Assembly (NCBI GenBank): GCA_019348475.1
Contig: JAHWJJ010000131.1
Coordinates: 1-9,950, forward strand
From: Gemmatimonadota bacterium
GTDB taxonomy: Bacteria > Gemmatimonadota > Gemmatimonadetes > Longimicrobiales > Longimicrobiaceae
DNA: 9,950 nucleotides
Reading direction: 5' to 3'
Shown: piece after piece, positions 1 through 5,850 of the stretch
Numbering within the stretch: the first letter of the stretch is position 1
Layout of the letters: each line of letters starts with the position of its first letter
The notes under the pieces: generated by a model
What the model saw: the letters and a program-made list of their open reading frames with translations, nothing else
What the model was told of the DNA's origin: nothing
The model's database searches: none
Position numbers and translations under genes: made by a program

Positions 1-169
1 AGGAAAGCGACCAGCTGCCCTTCTGCAGCGAGGTCCGCGGCGCCGTGTCGGCGGGCACGGGGACGGCCAGCGCGAAGGCCGTGGTGTCGGCGGGGGACGG
101 CGTCTCCTGTGCGCGCGCGGGCACGGCGAGCGCGAGCAGTGCGGCCGATGCCGCGGCGTGGATGCGCAT
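1..169 (-). CDS. Secreted or outer-membrane protein, N-terminal fragment (5' partial gene)
   Basis: Reading the minus strand from an ATG at 169 gives 56 codons without a stop, running off the left edge. The product starts MRIHAAASAALLALAVPARA, followed by QETPSPADTT. This is a textbook Sec signal peptide: one Arg, a hydrophobic Ala/Leu core and an A-R-A cleavage site before Gln. The mature start is a flexible Ala/Pro/Thr stretch with the PADT motif twice, then LQKGSWSLSF-like residues. That last piece is reminiscent of the first beta strand of small outer-membrane beta-barrel proteins, but this is inference from about ten residues. No clear Shine-Dalgarno sequence precedes the ATG. The gene is divergent from the DUF4442 gene at 364. 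The function cannot be named from this fragment. I am fairly sure it is a real exported protein because a signal peptide this clean is unlikely in a shadow frame. Confidence 0.7.
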   Translation of the reverse strand, partial: MRIHAAASAALLALAVPARAQETPSPADTTAFALAVPVPADTAPRTSLQKGSWSLS

Positions 170-287
170 GTGGATGAGGTCGATGGGAAGCGGCGGACGA
201 GCGCGGCGGAGCGGACGGAAGCGCCGTCTGTTTGCGGGCAGGCCGGCAACTTACGGCGCGGAGGGGTGCGGCGCCACACCCGCGCCG

Positions 288-318
288 CTGGACGCGGAGG
301 CGGTCCGGCGCTTATATC
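288..318 (+). promoter_or_regulatory. Weak candidate promoter for the DUF4442 gene
   Basis: The divergent gap 170-363 contains a single AT-rich patch, TATATC at 313-318, matching four of six bases of a -10 box. CTGGAC lies at 288-293 as a poor -35 candidate with 19-base spacing. It is placed sensibly, 46 bases before the ATG at 364. The match is weak and could be chance. I see no equally good box for the opposite gene. Confidence 0.2.
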
Positions 319-363
319 GGGCGGAGCGGAACGACGCCACCCCCCATTCACCCGCGGAACACG

Positions 364-837
364 ATGGCGAGAACCCCCGAGGCACTGATCAGGAAGGAGT
401 GGGAGCGCTGGAGCGGCCGCCCCGGGGGCAAGGCCGCGTTCAGCTGGCTGCTGGGGCGCCTGGTGCCCTACAGCGGGACCATGGGCGCGCGGGTGGAGGA
501 GCTGCGCCCCGGCTACGCGCGCGTGACGCTGCGGGACCGCCGCCGGGTGCGCAACCACCTGCGCTCCATCCACGCGATCGCGCTGATGAACGTGGCGGAG
601 CTGGCGACGGGGCTGGCGCTGAACTTCGCCATGCGCCCGGACGCGCGCTCCATCCTCAAGGGGCTGTCCATCGAATACACCCGAAAGGCCCGCGGCACCC
701 TGACGGCGGAGGCGAACGCGCCGGTGCTGGAGAGCAACGACGAGCGCGAGATCACCATCCCCATCGACATCCGCGACGCGGAGGGGGAGGTCGTCGCCAG
801 CGCCGAGGCCCGCTGGCTGGTGGGCCCGCGCGAGTAG
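364..837 (+). CDS. DUF4442 family hotdog-fold protein (putative thioesterase-like)
   Basis: A 157-residue protein, the usual length for a single hotdog domain. I recognise the DUF4442 pattern: an N-terminal helix region, GARVEELRPGYARVTLRDRR at 41-60, then RNHLRSIHAIALMNVAELAT at 63-82, which is the central hotdog helix with the conserved N-H-x-x-S-I-H-A segment. A beta-rich half follows (KGLSIEYTRKARGTLTAEA at 99-117, then ITIPIDIRDAEGEVVASAEA). Relatives resemble acyl-CoA thioesterases of the PaaI type, but DUF4442 members are mostly uncharacterised, so a thioester substrate is inference. No signal peptide or membrane segment is visible, so it is probably cytoplasmic. The frame stays open back to 232, but the upstream residues are Arg/Pro-rich and unlike the family. 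The ATG at 364 places the family start correctly. The gene is first in a same-strand series, 76 bases before the next gene. Confidence 0.88.
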   Translation: MARTPEALIRKEWERWSGRPGGKAAFSWLLGRLVPYSGTMGARVEELRPGYARVTLRDRRRVRNHLRSIHAIALMNVAELATGLALNFAMRPDARSILKGLSIEYTRKARGTLTAEANAPVLESNDEREITIPIDIRDAEGEVVASAEARWLVGPRE

Positions 838-913
838 GCCGTCCGCCACCGCGGGGGCGAACGTCGCGGCGGCGTCATCATGCCATCTCACCATTCAGGT
901 TCTGATTGCCTTC

Positions 914-1783
914 ATGAAGAAGAAGTACGCTCCGCCGGCGGACCGTGACCGCGTCCCCGCGATGTTCGTGGGAGATCAGCAGGCGGCGCCGGCGGCCCTC
1001 GCCCCCGACGCGCGCGAAGCCGCCGCCATGCTCCCGGACGACCTTCGCGTGGTGGTCGAAGGGACCACCACCCACCGCGTGTCGCTGATCGCGGCGGGAG
1101 TGCTGGCGGCGGCGGTTTTCGCGCTGGGCATCTTCAGGAACGTGCTCCCGCCGCCCGGCGTTCCGTTCTACCCGGTACTGCTGGGCGCAGGCGGGCTCCT
1201 GCTCACGCTCGGACATCGCCTGTTCGCCAGGCACCGCAAGGAGTACCGCCTGGCGGACGATGGCCTGGTCGTGGAGCTGCTGCACGCGAACGAGTCGAGG
1301 CCGCGGGTCACGCGCATCCCCTGGACGGAAATCGAGGACTACTCGCTTTCGGTTGACGATCGTTCGGCAAAGCTGCGCGTCGCCAGCGTGCGCGGCTTCA
1401 GCGTCTCGTTGAAGGACCGGCCGCCGCGCCTGGCTACGCGCGAGTTCATCCGCCGCTTCGTGGAGAAGGCGGAGCGGCATCCGCGCGCCGTGCGGCCCGG
1501 CGCCGCCGTCGACACCGTCGGCGCGACGGGCTCCATGAGCTCCCTGGCCGCCCTCGCGCTGGTCGTGCTGGGGCTGTTTGGCGATGAAATATGGGATGCG
1601 CTGGATCTTCCGGCGGGCCATGGACCCGCCGGGCTGGTCGCCCTGGGCGTCGTCGCCTGGGGGCTGCGCACGTGGAAGCTGCTGAACGACGACGACGTGG
1701 CGTACCGCGACCGCGCGTCCAGGCGCCCGATCGCGCGGCTGCGCAGCTGGCTGCGGCGGGTGCTCGGCATCCGGGTGGTCTGA
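914..1783 (+). CDS. Four-TM membrane protein with a central PH-like soluble domain, paralogue A
   Basis: A 289-residue membrane protein that I cannot assign to a named family. Visible layout: a basic start MKKKY, a polar N-terminus containing MFVGDQQ (17-23), TM segments at about 56-74 and 84-104, and a soluble stretch at about 108-185. Further TM segments lie at about 208-223 and 238-252, and the tail is very basic (ARLRSWLRRVLGIRVV). The soluble part starts KEYRLADDGLVVE and has the rhythm RIPWTEIEDYSLSVDD..AKLRVASVRGF, then a terminal helix (REFIRRFVEKAE). A membrane pair followed by this beta-rich domain resembles bacterial PH-like (YcxB/bPH-type) membrane proteins; that is inference. No strong Shine-Dalgarno sequence precedes the ATG. 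It lies 47 bases before a shorter gene with the same start and end motifs, so the two look like a duplicated pair. Confidence 0.8.
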   Translation: MKKKYAPPADRDRVPAMFVGDQQAAPAALAPDAREAAAMLPDDLRVVVEGTTTHRVSLIAAGVLAAAVFALGIFRNVLPPPGVPFYPVLLGAGGLLLTLGHRLFARHRKEYRLADDGLVVELLHANESRPRVTRIPWTEIEDYSLSVDDRSAKLRVASVRGFSVSLKDRPPRLATREFIRRFVEKAERHPRAVRPGAAVDTVGATGSMSSLAALALVVLGLFGDEIWDALDLPAGHGPAGLVALGVVAWGLRTWKLLNDDDVAYRDRASRRPIARLRSWLRRVLGIRVV

Positions 1784-1830
1784 TCGACGGCGCGGCGTCC
1801 ATCCACAGCGCTCCTTTCACCCCTCGCGGC

Positions 1831-2412
1831 ATGAAGAAGAAGCACCGTCGGTCGGCTGCCCCTCCCCCGCCGCCCATGCTGGTCGGCGACGAGGAGCGGG
1901 CGGAGGGGCGTGTGCCCGAATCCCCGGCGCGTGTGCCCGAGCCCCCGCCGGGCGCGCTGGACCCGGCGGGGGGCCCGCCGGTCACTCCGCCGCAAGACCT
2001 CAGGTCGCGGCTGCAGGCCTTCTTTGCCCTGCCGCCCGACCCGGCGGGGCGCCCGCCGGTCACTCCGCCGCAAGACCTCAGGTCGCGGCCCCACGCCTTC
2101 TCTTCCCTGCCGCCCGACCCGCCGGAAGAGCGATACCCTGCGGTCGGGTCCGGCGGCGAGAACGGGAACAGAGTGGGGTGCCTGGCGGTGCTGGTGCTGG
2201 TCGTCGTGGGTGGAATCGTGGAAGAAGCCTTCACGATGGGCAACCCGCAGAGATACCTCGGGCTGGGTGTCTTCGCGGTGGTGGTGGCGCTCATCGGGCT
2301 ATGGACGACCCTGCACGACTCCGACCTGGCCTACAGCGACCGCGACTCGGACGGCCGGATGGCTCGCGTTCGCAACCGGCTCCGCCGGCTCTTCAACATT
2401 CCCGTGATCTGA
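1831..2412 (+). CDS. Two-TM membrane protein with duplicated proline-rich linker, paralogue B
   Basis: A 193-residue protein from the ATG at 1831, chosen because MKKKH...PMLVGDEER mirrors the start of the upstream gene (MKKKY...AMFVGDQQ). Residues 1-110 are low complexity: a PPPPP run, a doubled RVPE motif (27-40), and a 26-residue unit repeated at 44-69 and 70-95 with core PPVTPPQDLRSR. Two TM segments follow at about 116-131 and 143-159. The basic tail (LHDSDLAYSDRDS..., ARVRNRLRRLFNIPVI) aligns with the tail of paralogue A (LNDDDVAYRDRAS..., ARLRSWLRRVLGIRVV). Compared with A it lacks the first TM pair and the soluble middle domain. The linker is probably cytoplasmic if the basic tails are inside. 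The function is unknown. It probably shares a transcript with A. The frame is open further upstream to 1591, inside gene A, but that part is a shadow. Confidence 0.78.
   Translation: MKKKHRRSAAPPPPPMLVGDEERAEGRVPESPARVPEPPPGALDPAGGPPVTPPQDLRSRLQAFFALPPDPAGRPPVTPPQDLRSRPHAFSSLPPDPPEERYPAVGSGGENGNRVGCLAVLVLVVVGGIVEEAFTMGNPQRYLGLGVFAVVVALIGLWTTLHDSDLAYSDRDSDGRMARVRNRLRRLFNIPVI
1909..1950 (+). repeat. Two-copy 21-bp tandem repeat encoding RVPE motifs
   Basis: The 12-base core CGTGTGCCCGA(A/G) starts at 1909 and again at 1930, giving a 21-base period. The in-frame product is RVPESPA then RVPEPPP. It sits just upstream of the 78-bp repeat in the same gene, so the linker appears to grow by slippage or unequal exchange at two scales. 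Confidence 0.7.
1960..2115 (+). repeat. Two-copy 78-bp in-frame tandem repeat (26 residues per unit)
   Basis: Copy 1 is 1960-2037 and copy 2 is 2038-2115. Both begin GACCCGGCGGGG and share the block GTCACTCCGCCGCAAGACCT followed by CAGGTCGCGG without a mismatch. Differences are concentrated in the last third of the unit (LQAFFAL versus PHAFSSL). The start of a third unit, GACCCGCCGG, follows at 2116. The period is a multiple of three, so copy changes keep the frame. The near-identity of the DNA suggests a recent duplication. Confidence 0.92.
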
Positions 2413-2439
2413 GGCACGCCACCTTCGCAGCGCAGGTCC

Positions 2440-2465
2440 TGCAGGCGAACCCGTGACCGCCTGCG
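2440..2465 (+). terminator. Possible terminator hairpin after paralogue B
   Basis: GCAGGCG (2441-2447) pairs perfectly with CGCCTGC (2458-2464) around a 10-base loop, with a flanking T-G pair, 28 bases after the stop codon. No T-run follows, so intrinsic termination is doubtful. It may be Rho-assisted or simply a chance stem in GC-rich DNA. The alternative stem GCAG...CTGC just upstream (2432-2442) overlaps it. Confidence 0.3.
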
Positions 2466-2571
2466 TCCAGCACCTGCTGCATCCTCCACCGGCGGGCCCA
2501 CGGCCCGGAGAGTGCGAAAGGTGAGCGCGGTGAACGCGCCACGTGCTCAGGAACCCAGGTCCATCCACCGG

Positions 2572-5067
2572 ATGCCCCGCACCGCCGCGCCGCCCGCCGC
2601 CGATCCGCTCGCCCCCGCCGAGGCGTGGTTCGCCGCGCGCGGGTGGGAGCCGTTCGCGTTCCAGCGCGAGGTGTGGCGCGCATACCTGGCGGGGGAGAGC
2701 GGCCTGATCCACGCCGCCACGGGGACGGGCAAGACCTACGCGGCGTGGCTGGGGCCCGTGCTGGAGTGGCTCGCCGCCAATCCCGACGCATCGCCCACCG
2801 CCAAGGCGCCGCCGCTGCGGGTGCTGTGGATCACCCCGCTGCGCGCGCTGGCGGCGGACACGGAAGAGGCCCTCCGCGCGCCGCTGGTGGACCTGGGGCT
2901 CCCCTGGACGCTGGAGTCGCGCACCGGCGACACCTCCGCCGCCGTCCGCAGCCGACAGCGCACCCGCCTGCCCACGGCGCTGGTGACGACGCCGGAGAGC
3001 CTGGCCCTGCTCCTGTCCCGCGACGACGCGCTACAGCTCTTCGCCAGCCTGCAGGCGGTGGTGATCGACGAGTGGCACGAGCTGATGGGGAGCAAGCGCG
3101 GCGTGATGACCGAGCTGGCGCTGGCGCGGCTGCGCGCCTGGAGGCCCGGGCTGCGCAGCTGGGGGCTCTCGGCCACCATCGGCAACCTGGCCGACGCGCT
3201 GGACGCGCTGCTGGGCACGGCGCCCGACCGTCCGCCGGGGCGCACCATCCGCGGGCACGTCCCCAAGGAGGTGGTGGTGGACGCCCTCATCCCCCCCACC
3301 ATCCAGCGCTTTCCCTGGGCCGGGCACCTGGGGACGCAGATGCTGCCGCAGGTGGTGGAGGCCGTGGAGGAGGGCGAGACGGCCATCGTGTTCACGAACA
3401 CCCGTTCACAAACGGAAATCTGGTACCAGGCGCTGCTGGAGGCGCGGCCGGACTGGGCGGGGCAGATCGCGCTGCACCACGGCTCGCTGGACCGCGCGCG
3501 GCGGGAATGGGTGGAGGACGGGCTGCGCTCCGGGCTGCTGCGCTGCGTCGTGGCGACGTCCAGCCTGGACCTGGGCGTCGACTTTTCGCCGGTGGACCGG
3601 GTGCTGCAGATCGGCAGCCCCAAGGGGGTCGCGCGGCTGCTGCAGCGCGCCGGCCGCAGCGGCCACCGCCCCGGCGCCGTGAGCCGCGTCACCTGCGTGC
3701 CCACCAACGCGCTGGAGCTGATCGAGGTGGCCGCCGCGCGCGACGGAATGCGCGCCAACGCGGTCGAGTCGCGGCTCCCCGTGGAGCGCCCGCTGGACCT
3801 GCTGGCGCAGCACGTGGTGACCGTCGCCCTGGGCGGCGGATTCCGCCCCGACGCGCTGAAGGCGGAGGTGCGCACCACGCGCGCGTACGCCGGGCTGCTG
3901 GACGACGAGTGGCGGTGGGTGCTGGACTTCGTGACCCGCGGCGGCGACGCGCTCAGCGCGTATCCCGAGTTCCAGCGCGTCGTGATCAGCGACGACGGCA
4001 CCTTTCACGTGGCCGACAGGCAGGTGGCGCGGCGGCACCGCATGTCCATCGGCACCATCGTGAGCGACGCGTCGGTGACGGTGAAGTACGTGGGCGGCGG
4101 CGCGCTGGGCTCGGTGGAGGAGAGCTTCATCGCGCGGCTGAACCCCGGCGACAGGTTCGTCTTCGCGGGAAAGCCGCTGGAGTTCGTCCGTGTGCGCGAC
4201 ATGGTTGCATGGGTGCGGCGGGCGAAGAACAGCAAGGGCGCCATCCCCCGGTGGATGGGGGCGCGGATGCCGCTTTCCACCGAGCTGGCCGCGTCGCTGC
4301 GGGGGCGGCTGGAAGAGGCGTCGCGCGGCGTCTGGCGCGACGTGGAGATGGAGGCGATCCGCCCGATCCTGGAGATCCAGGCCCGCTGGTCGCGCATCCC
4401 CGCCGCGGACGAGCTGCTGATCGAGCGGGTAAAGACGCGCGAGGGGCACCACCTGTTCTTTTTTCCCTTCGAGGGCCGCCTGGTGCACGAAGGGCTGGCG
4501 GCGCTGTTCGCGTATCGCATCTCGCGGCTCAAGCCCATCAGCTTTACGTTTTCGATGAACGACTACGGGATCGAGCTGCTTTCGCCCGATCCCGCGCCGC
4601 TGGAAGACGCGCTGGACGCCGGGCTGCTGGCGCCGCACAACCTGCTGGACGACGTGCCGGCCAGCCTGAACGCCACGGAGATGGCGCGGCGGCAGTTCCG
4701 CGAGATCGCGCGGGTGGCGGGGCTGGTGTTCCAGGGCTACCCGTACGCGGGAAAGAGCGCGCGGCAGCTGCAGGCCAGCAGCGGGCTGTTCTTCGACGTG
4801 TTCACGCGGTACGACCCCGGCAACCTGCTGGTGACGCAGGCGCACCGCGAAGTGCTGGAGCGGCAGCTGGAAAGCAGCCGCCTGGGGCGCACGCTGGAGC
4901 GCCTTTCCACCGGCCGCGTGGCGCTCACCGAGCCCAGGCGCACGCCGCCGCTGGCCTTTCCGCTCCTGGTGGACCGCACGCGCGAGGCGGTGAGCAGCGA
5001 ATCGATGGCGGACCGGGTGCGGCGCATGCAGGTGGCGCTGGAGAAGGCGGCGGATACCGGCCGATGA
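2572..5067 (+). CDS. Ligase-associated DEXH-box DNA helicase (Lhr-Core type)
   Basis: An 831-residue superfamily 2 helicase from the ATG at 2572. Motifs in order: Q-like FQREVW (30-35), motif I ATGTGKT (49-55, Lys54), Ia TPLRAL (88-93), Ib TPES (140-143), motif II DEWH (166-169), III SAT (200-202), IV TNTRS (275-279), V ATSSLDLGVDF (328-338), VI QRAGRSGHR (358-366). The remaining 450 residues fit the Lhr winged-helix and beta-barrel part. DEWH with IDEWHELMGSKRG is typical of the ligase-associated branch; classical Lhr proteins have DEIH. Known role: ATP-driven 3'-to-5' translocation on single-stranded DNA and unwinding in DNA repair, encoded with a metallophosphoesterase nuclease, an exonuclease and an ATP-dependent ligase. 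The nuclease (pdeM) lies 784 bases downstream; exonuclease and ligase are absent here. Start alternatives are GTG at 2512, 2521 or 2530. GTG 2530 has AGGTGA five bases upstream and would add 14 residues. Confidence 0.95.
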   Translation: MPRTAAPPAADPLAPAEAWFAARGWEPFAFQREVWRAYLAGESGLIHAATGTGKTYAAWLGPVLEWLAANPDASPTAKAPPLRVLWITPLRALAADTEEALRAPLVDLGLPWTLESRTGDTSAAVRSRQRTRLPTALVTTPESLALLLSRDDALQLFASLQAVVIDEWHELMGSKRGVMTELALARLRAWRPGLRSWGLSATIGNLADALDALLGTAPDRPPGRTIRGHVPKEVVVDALIPPTIQRFPWAGHLGTQMLPQVVEAVEEGETAIVFTNTRSQTEIWYQALLEARPDWAGQIALHHGSLDRARREWVEDGLRSGLLRCVVATSSLDLGVDFSPVDRVLQIGSPKGVARLLQRAGRSGHRPGAVSRVTCVPTNALELIEVAAARDGMRANAVESRLPVERPLDLLAQHVVTVALGGGFRPDALKAEVRTTRAYAGLLDDEWRWVLDFVTRGGDALSAYPEFQRVVISDDGTFHVADRQVARRHRMSIGTIVSDASVTVKYVGGGALGSVEESFIARLNPGDRFVFAGKPLEFVRVRDMVAWVRRAKNSKGAIPRWMGARMPLSTELAASLRGRLEEASRGVWRDVEMEAIRPILEIQARWSRIPAADELLIERVKTREGHHLFFFPFEGRLVHEGLAALFAYRISRLKPISFTFSMNDYGIELLSPDPAPLEDALDAGLLAPHNLLDDVPASLNATEMARRQFREIARVAGLVFQGYPYAGKSARQLQASSGLFFDVFTRYDPGNLLVTQAHREVLERQLESSRLGRTLERLSTGRVALTEPRRTPPLAFPLLVDRTREAVSSESMADRVRRMQVALEKAADTGR

Positions 5068-5172
5068 TCCTGGTTCGAGGCAGAGCACACCTCGGGTGAT
5101 TCACGTGGCACCGGGTCAGCGGAGTGCGGCGCCGAAGAGCGGGCGGAGACCTTAGCACGTGGCGAGGACAGG

Positions 5173-5400
5173 ATGAAGTGGCCGTGGATCGTCGTAACCA
5201 TCGGACTCGGCATCACCCTGGTGATCCTTGCCGTGCTCCTTTCCGAGCACCGCCTGGGCCCTCCTGAAGACACCTGGAAGGGCAAGTTCCTCGAAATCCG
5301 CCGCTACGACGCGACGGGCACGCGGCTCCTGCCCTGGTTCTTCCTGACCTGGCTGCTTTTCCACGGGTTCTTCATCTGGCTGGTGGCTTCGGCGCGGTAG
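5173..5400 (+). CDS. Small two-TM membrane protein of unknown function
   Basis: A 75-residue protein with two clear membrane segments, at about 4-23 (PWIVVTIGLGITLVILAVLL) and 53-72 (LPWFFLTWLLFHGFFIWLV). They are joined by a charged loop (SEHRLGPPEDTWKGKFLEIRRYD). GAGG at 5164-5167 is well spaced before the ATG, supporting a real translated gene. I recognise no family. It lies 105 bases after the helicase, on the same strand, and interrupts the helicase-pdeM pair. Whether it works with them is unknown. The hairpin-like inverted repeat beginning 10 bases past its stop could end its transcript. Confidence 0.72.
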   Translation: MKWPWIVVTIGLGITLVILAVLLSEHRLGPPEDTWKGKFLEIRRYDATGTRLLPWFFLTWLLFHGFFIWLVASAR

Positions 5401-5409
5401 GCCCGCGGC

Positions 5410-5460
5410 CGGATCGCGTCCGATCTCCCGGCGGCGTACACCGTACGGGCCCGCGATCCG
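5410..5460. repeat. Inverted repeat downstream of the small membrane protein gene
   Basis: CGGATCGCG (5410-5418) is the exact reverse complement of CGCGATCCG (5452-5460), separated by 33 bases. It starts 10 bases after the stop codon. No T-run follows on the plus strand. It could be a transcript-end structure or a binding site. The long loop makes a simple intrinsic terminator unlikely. Confidence 0.4.
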
Positions 5461-5566
5461 CGAGATCCTGGGCGAAGCCGGGGCGTAGCCGGCTCGCGAG
5501 TCCGCCACGAGTGGACTTCCCGAGGCATCCGGCGCTGCGCCCCCATGCGGGATGAAGCGCAGTTCA

Positions 5567-5594
5567 ACCTCCCCCGGGGGTTTTCGGGGGAGGT
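5567..5594. repeat. Perfect 10-bp stem hairpin in the helicase-pdeM spacer (REP-like)
   Basis: ACCTCCCCCG (5567-5576) pairs perfectly with CGGGGGAGGT (5585-5594) around the loop GGGGTTTT. The stem is strong, but no T-run follows on the plus strand, and on the minus strand the flank TTGAACT is also not a terminator tail. It looks like an interspersed palindromic element or a bidirectional transcript-end structure. No further copy exists in this window. Confidence 0.6.
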
Positions 5595-5659
5595 GCGAGC
5601 CTGAGCGAGCGGAGGGGGCGCGGCGCGGATCCGGCCATAGTGCTGAAGGTCTTCCTCCA

Positions 5660-5687
5660 TTCAGCGAGCCGCGTCAGGCCGTATGAT
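5660..5687 (+). promoter_or_regulatory. Candidate sigma-70 promoter inside the spacer
   Basis: TATGAT at 5682-5687 matches five of six bases of the -10 consensus. It is preceded, with a 16-base gap, by TTCAGC at 5660-5665 (three of six for -35). It would start a transcript near 5694 that meets the terminator at 5790-5820 before reaching pdeM. It is one of the few AT-containing patches in this region. Not proven. Confidence 0.35.
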
Positions 5688-5789
5688 CGCGCCGGACTGC
5701 ATCGCGTCCGCAGATCGCCGGTGCGGCGCCTCCCCGGGAAGTCAACGGTGGGACGTGATTCTGGCCGGGAGGGCACGGAACCGGGGATC

Positions 5790-5820
5790 GGGGTACTCTG
5801 TGCGCGGAGTACCCCTTTTT
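5790..5820 (+). terminator. Rho-independent terminator directly upstream of pdeM
   Basis: GGGGTACTC (5790-5798) and GAGTACCCC (5807-5815) form a perfect nine-base stem around the loop TGTGCGCG, followed immediately by TTTTT (5816-5820). This is the only structure in the window with all parts of an intrinsic terminator, and it is oriented for plus-strand transcription. It ends 30 bases before the chosen pdeM start and 3 bases before an alternative GTG start. It therefore either ends an upstream transcript or small RNA, or acts as an attenuator in the pdeM leader. Confidence 0.82.
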
Positions 5821-5850
5821 CGTGTGGATGATGACGATGGTGAGCGGGAC

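Noticed and set aside
45..905. 286-codon plus-strand frame across the left end and the DUF4442 gene
   Set aside because: It overlaps the signal-peptide gene and the DUF4442 gene in other frames, and its product is Gly/Ala/Arg low complexity.
5072..5080. GGTTCGAGG resembling a tRNA T-loop
   Set aside because: The flanking bases do not form a T-stem, and no acceptor, D or anticodon arm is present.
3406..5088. 560-codon minus-strand frame opposite the helicase
   Set aside because: It is a shadow of the helicase codon pattern; the His/Arg/Gln-rich product shows no domain.
2625..5099. 824-codon plus-strand frame overlapping the helicase
   Set aside because: The product is Gly/Ala/Arg-rich without motifs, while the other frame carries all helicase motifs.
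5735..5785. GGGAAG...CGGTGGGA resembling part of a cobalamin riboswitch
   Set aside because: The remaining conserved elements, including the downstream B12 box, are missing, and the downstream gene has no cobalamin link.
5683..5850. N-terminal extension of pdeM from the ATG at 5683
   Set aside because: It would be translated across the promoter-like box and the intrinsic terminator at 5790-5820, and the added residues do not resemble the family.
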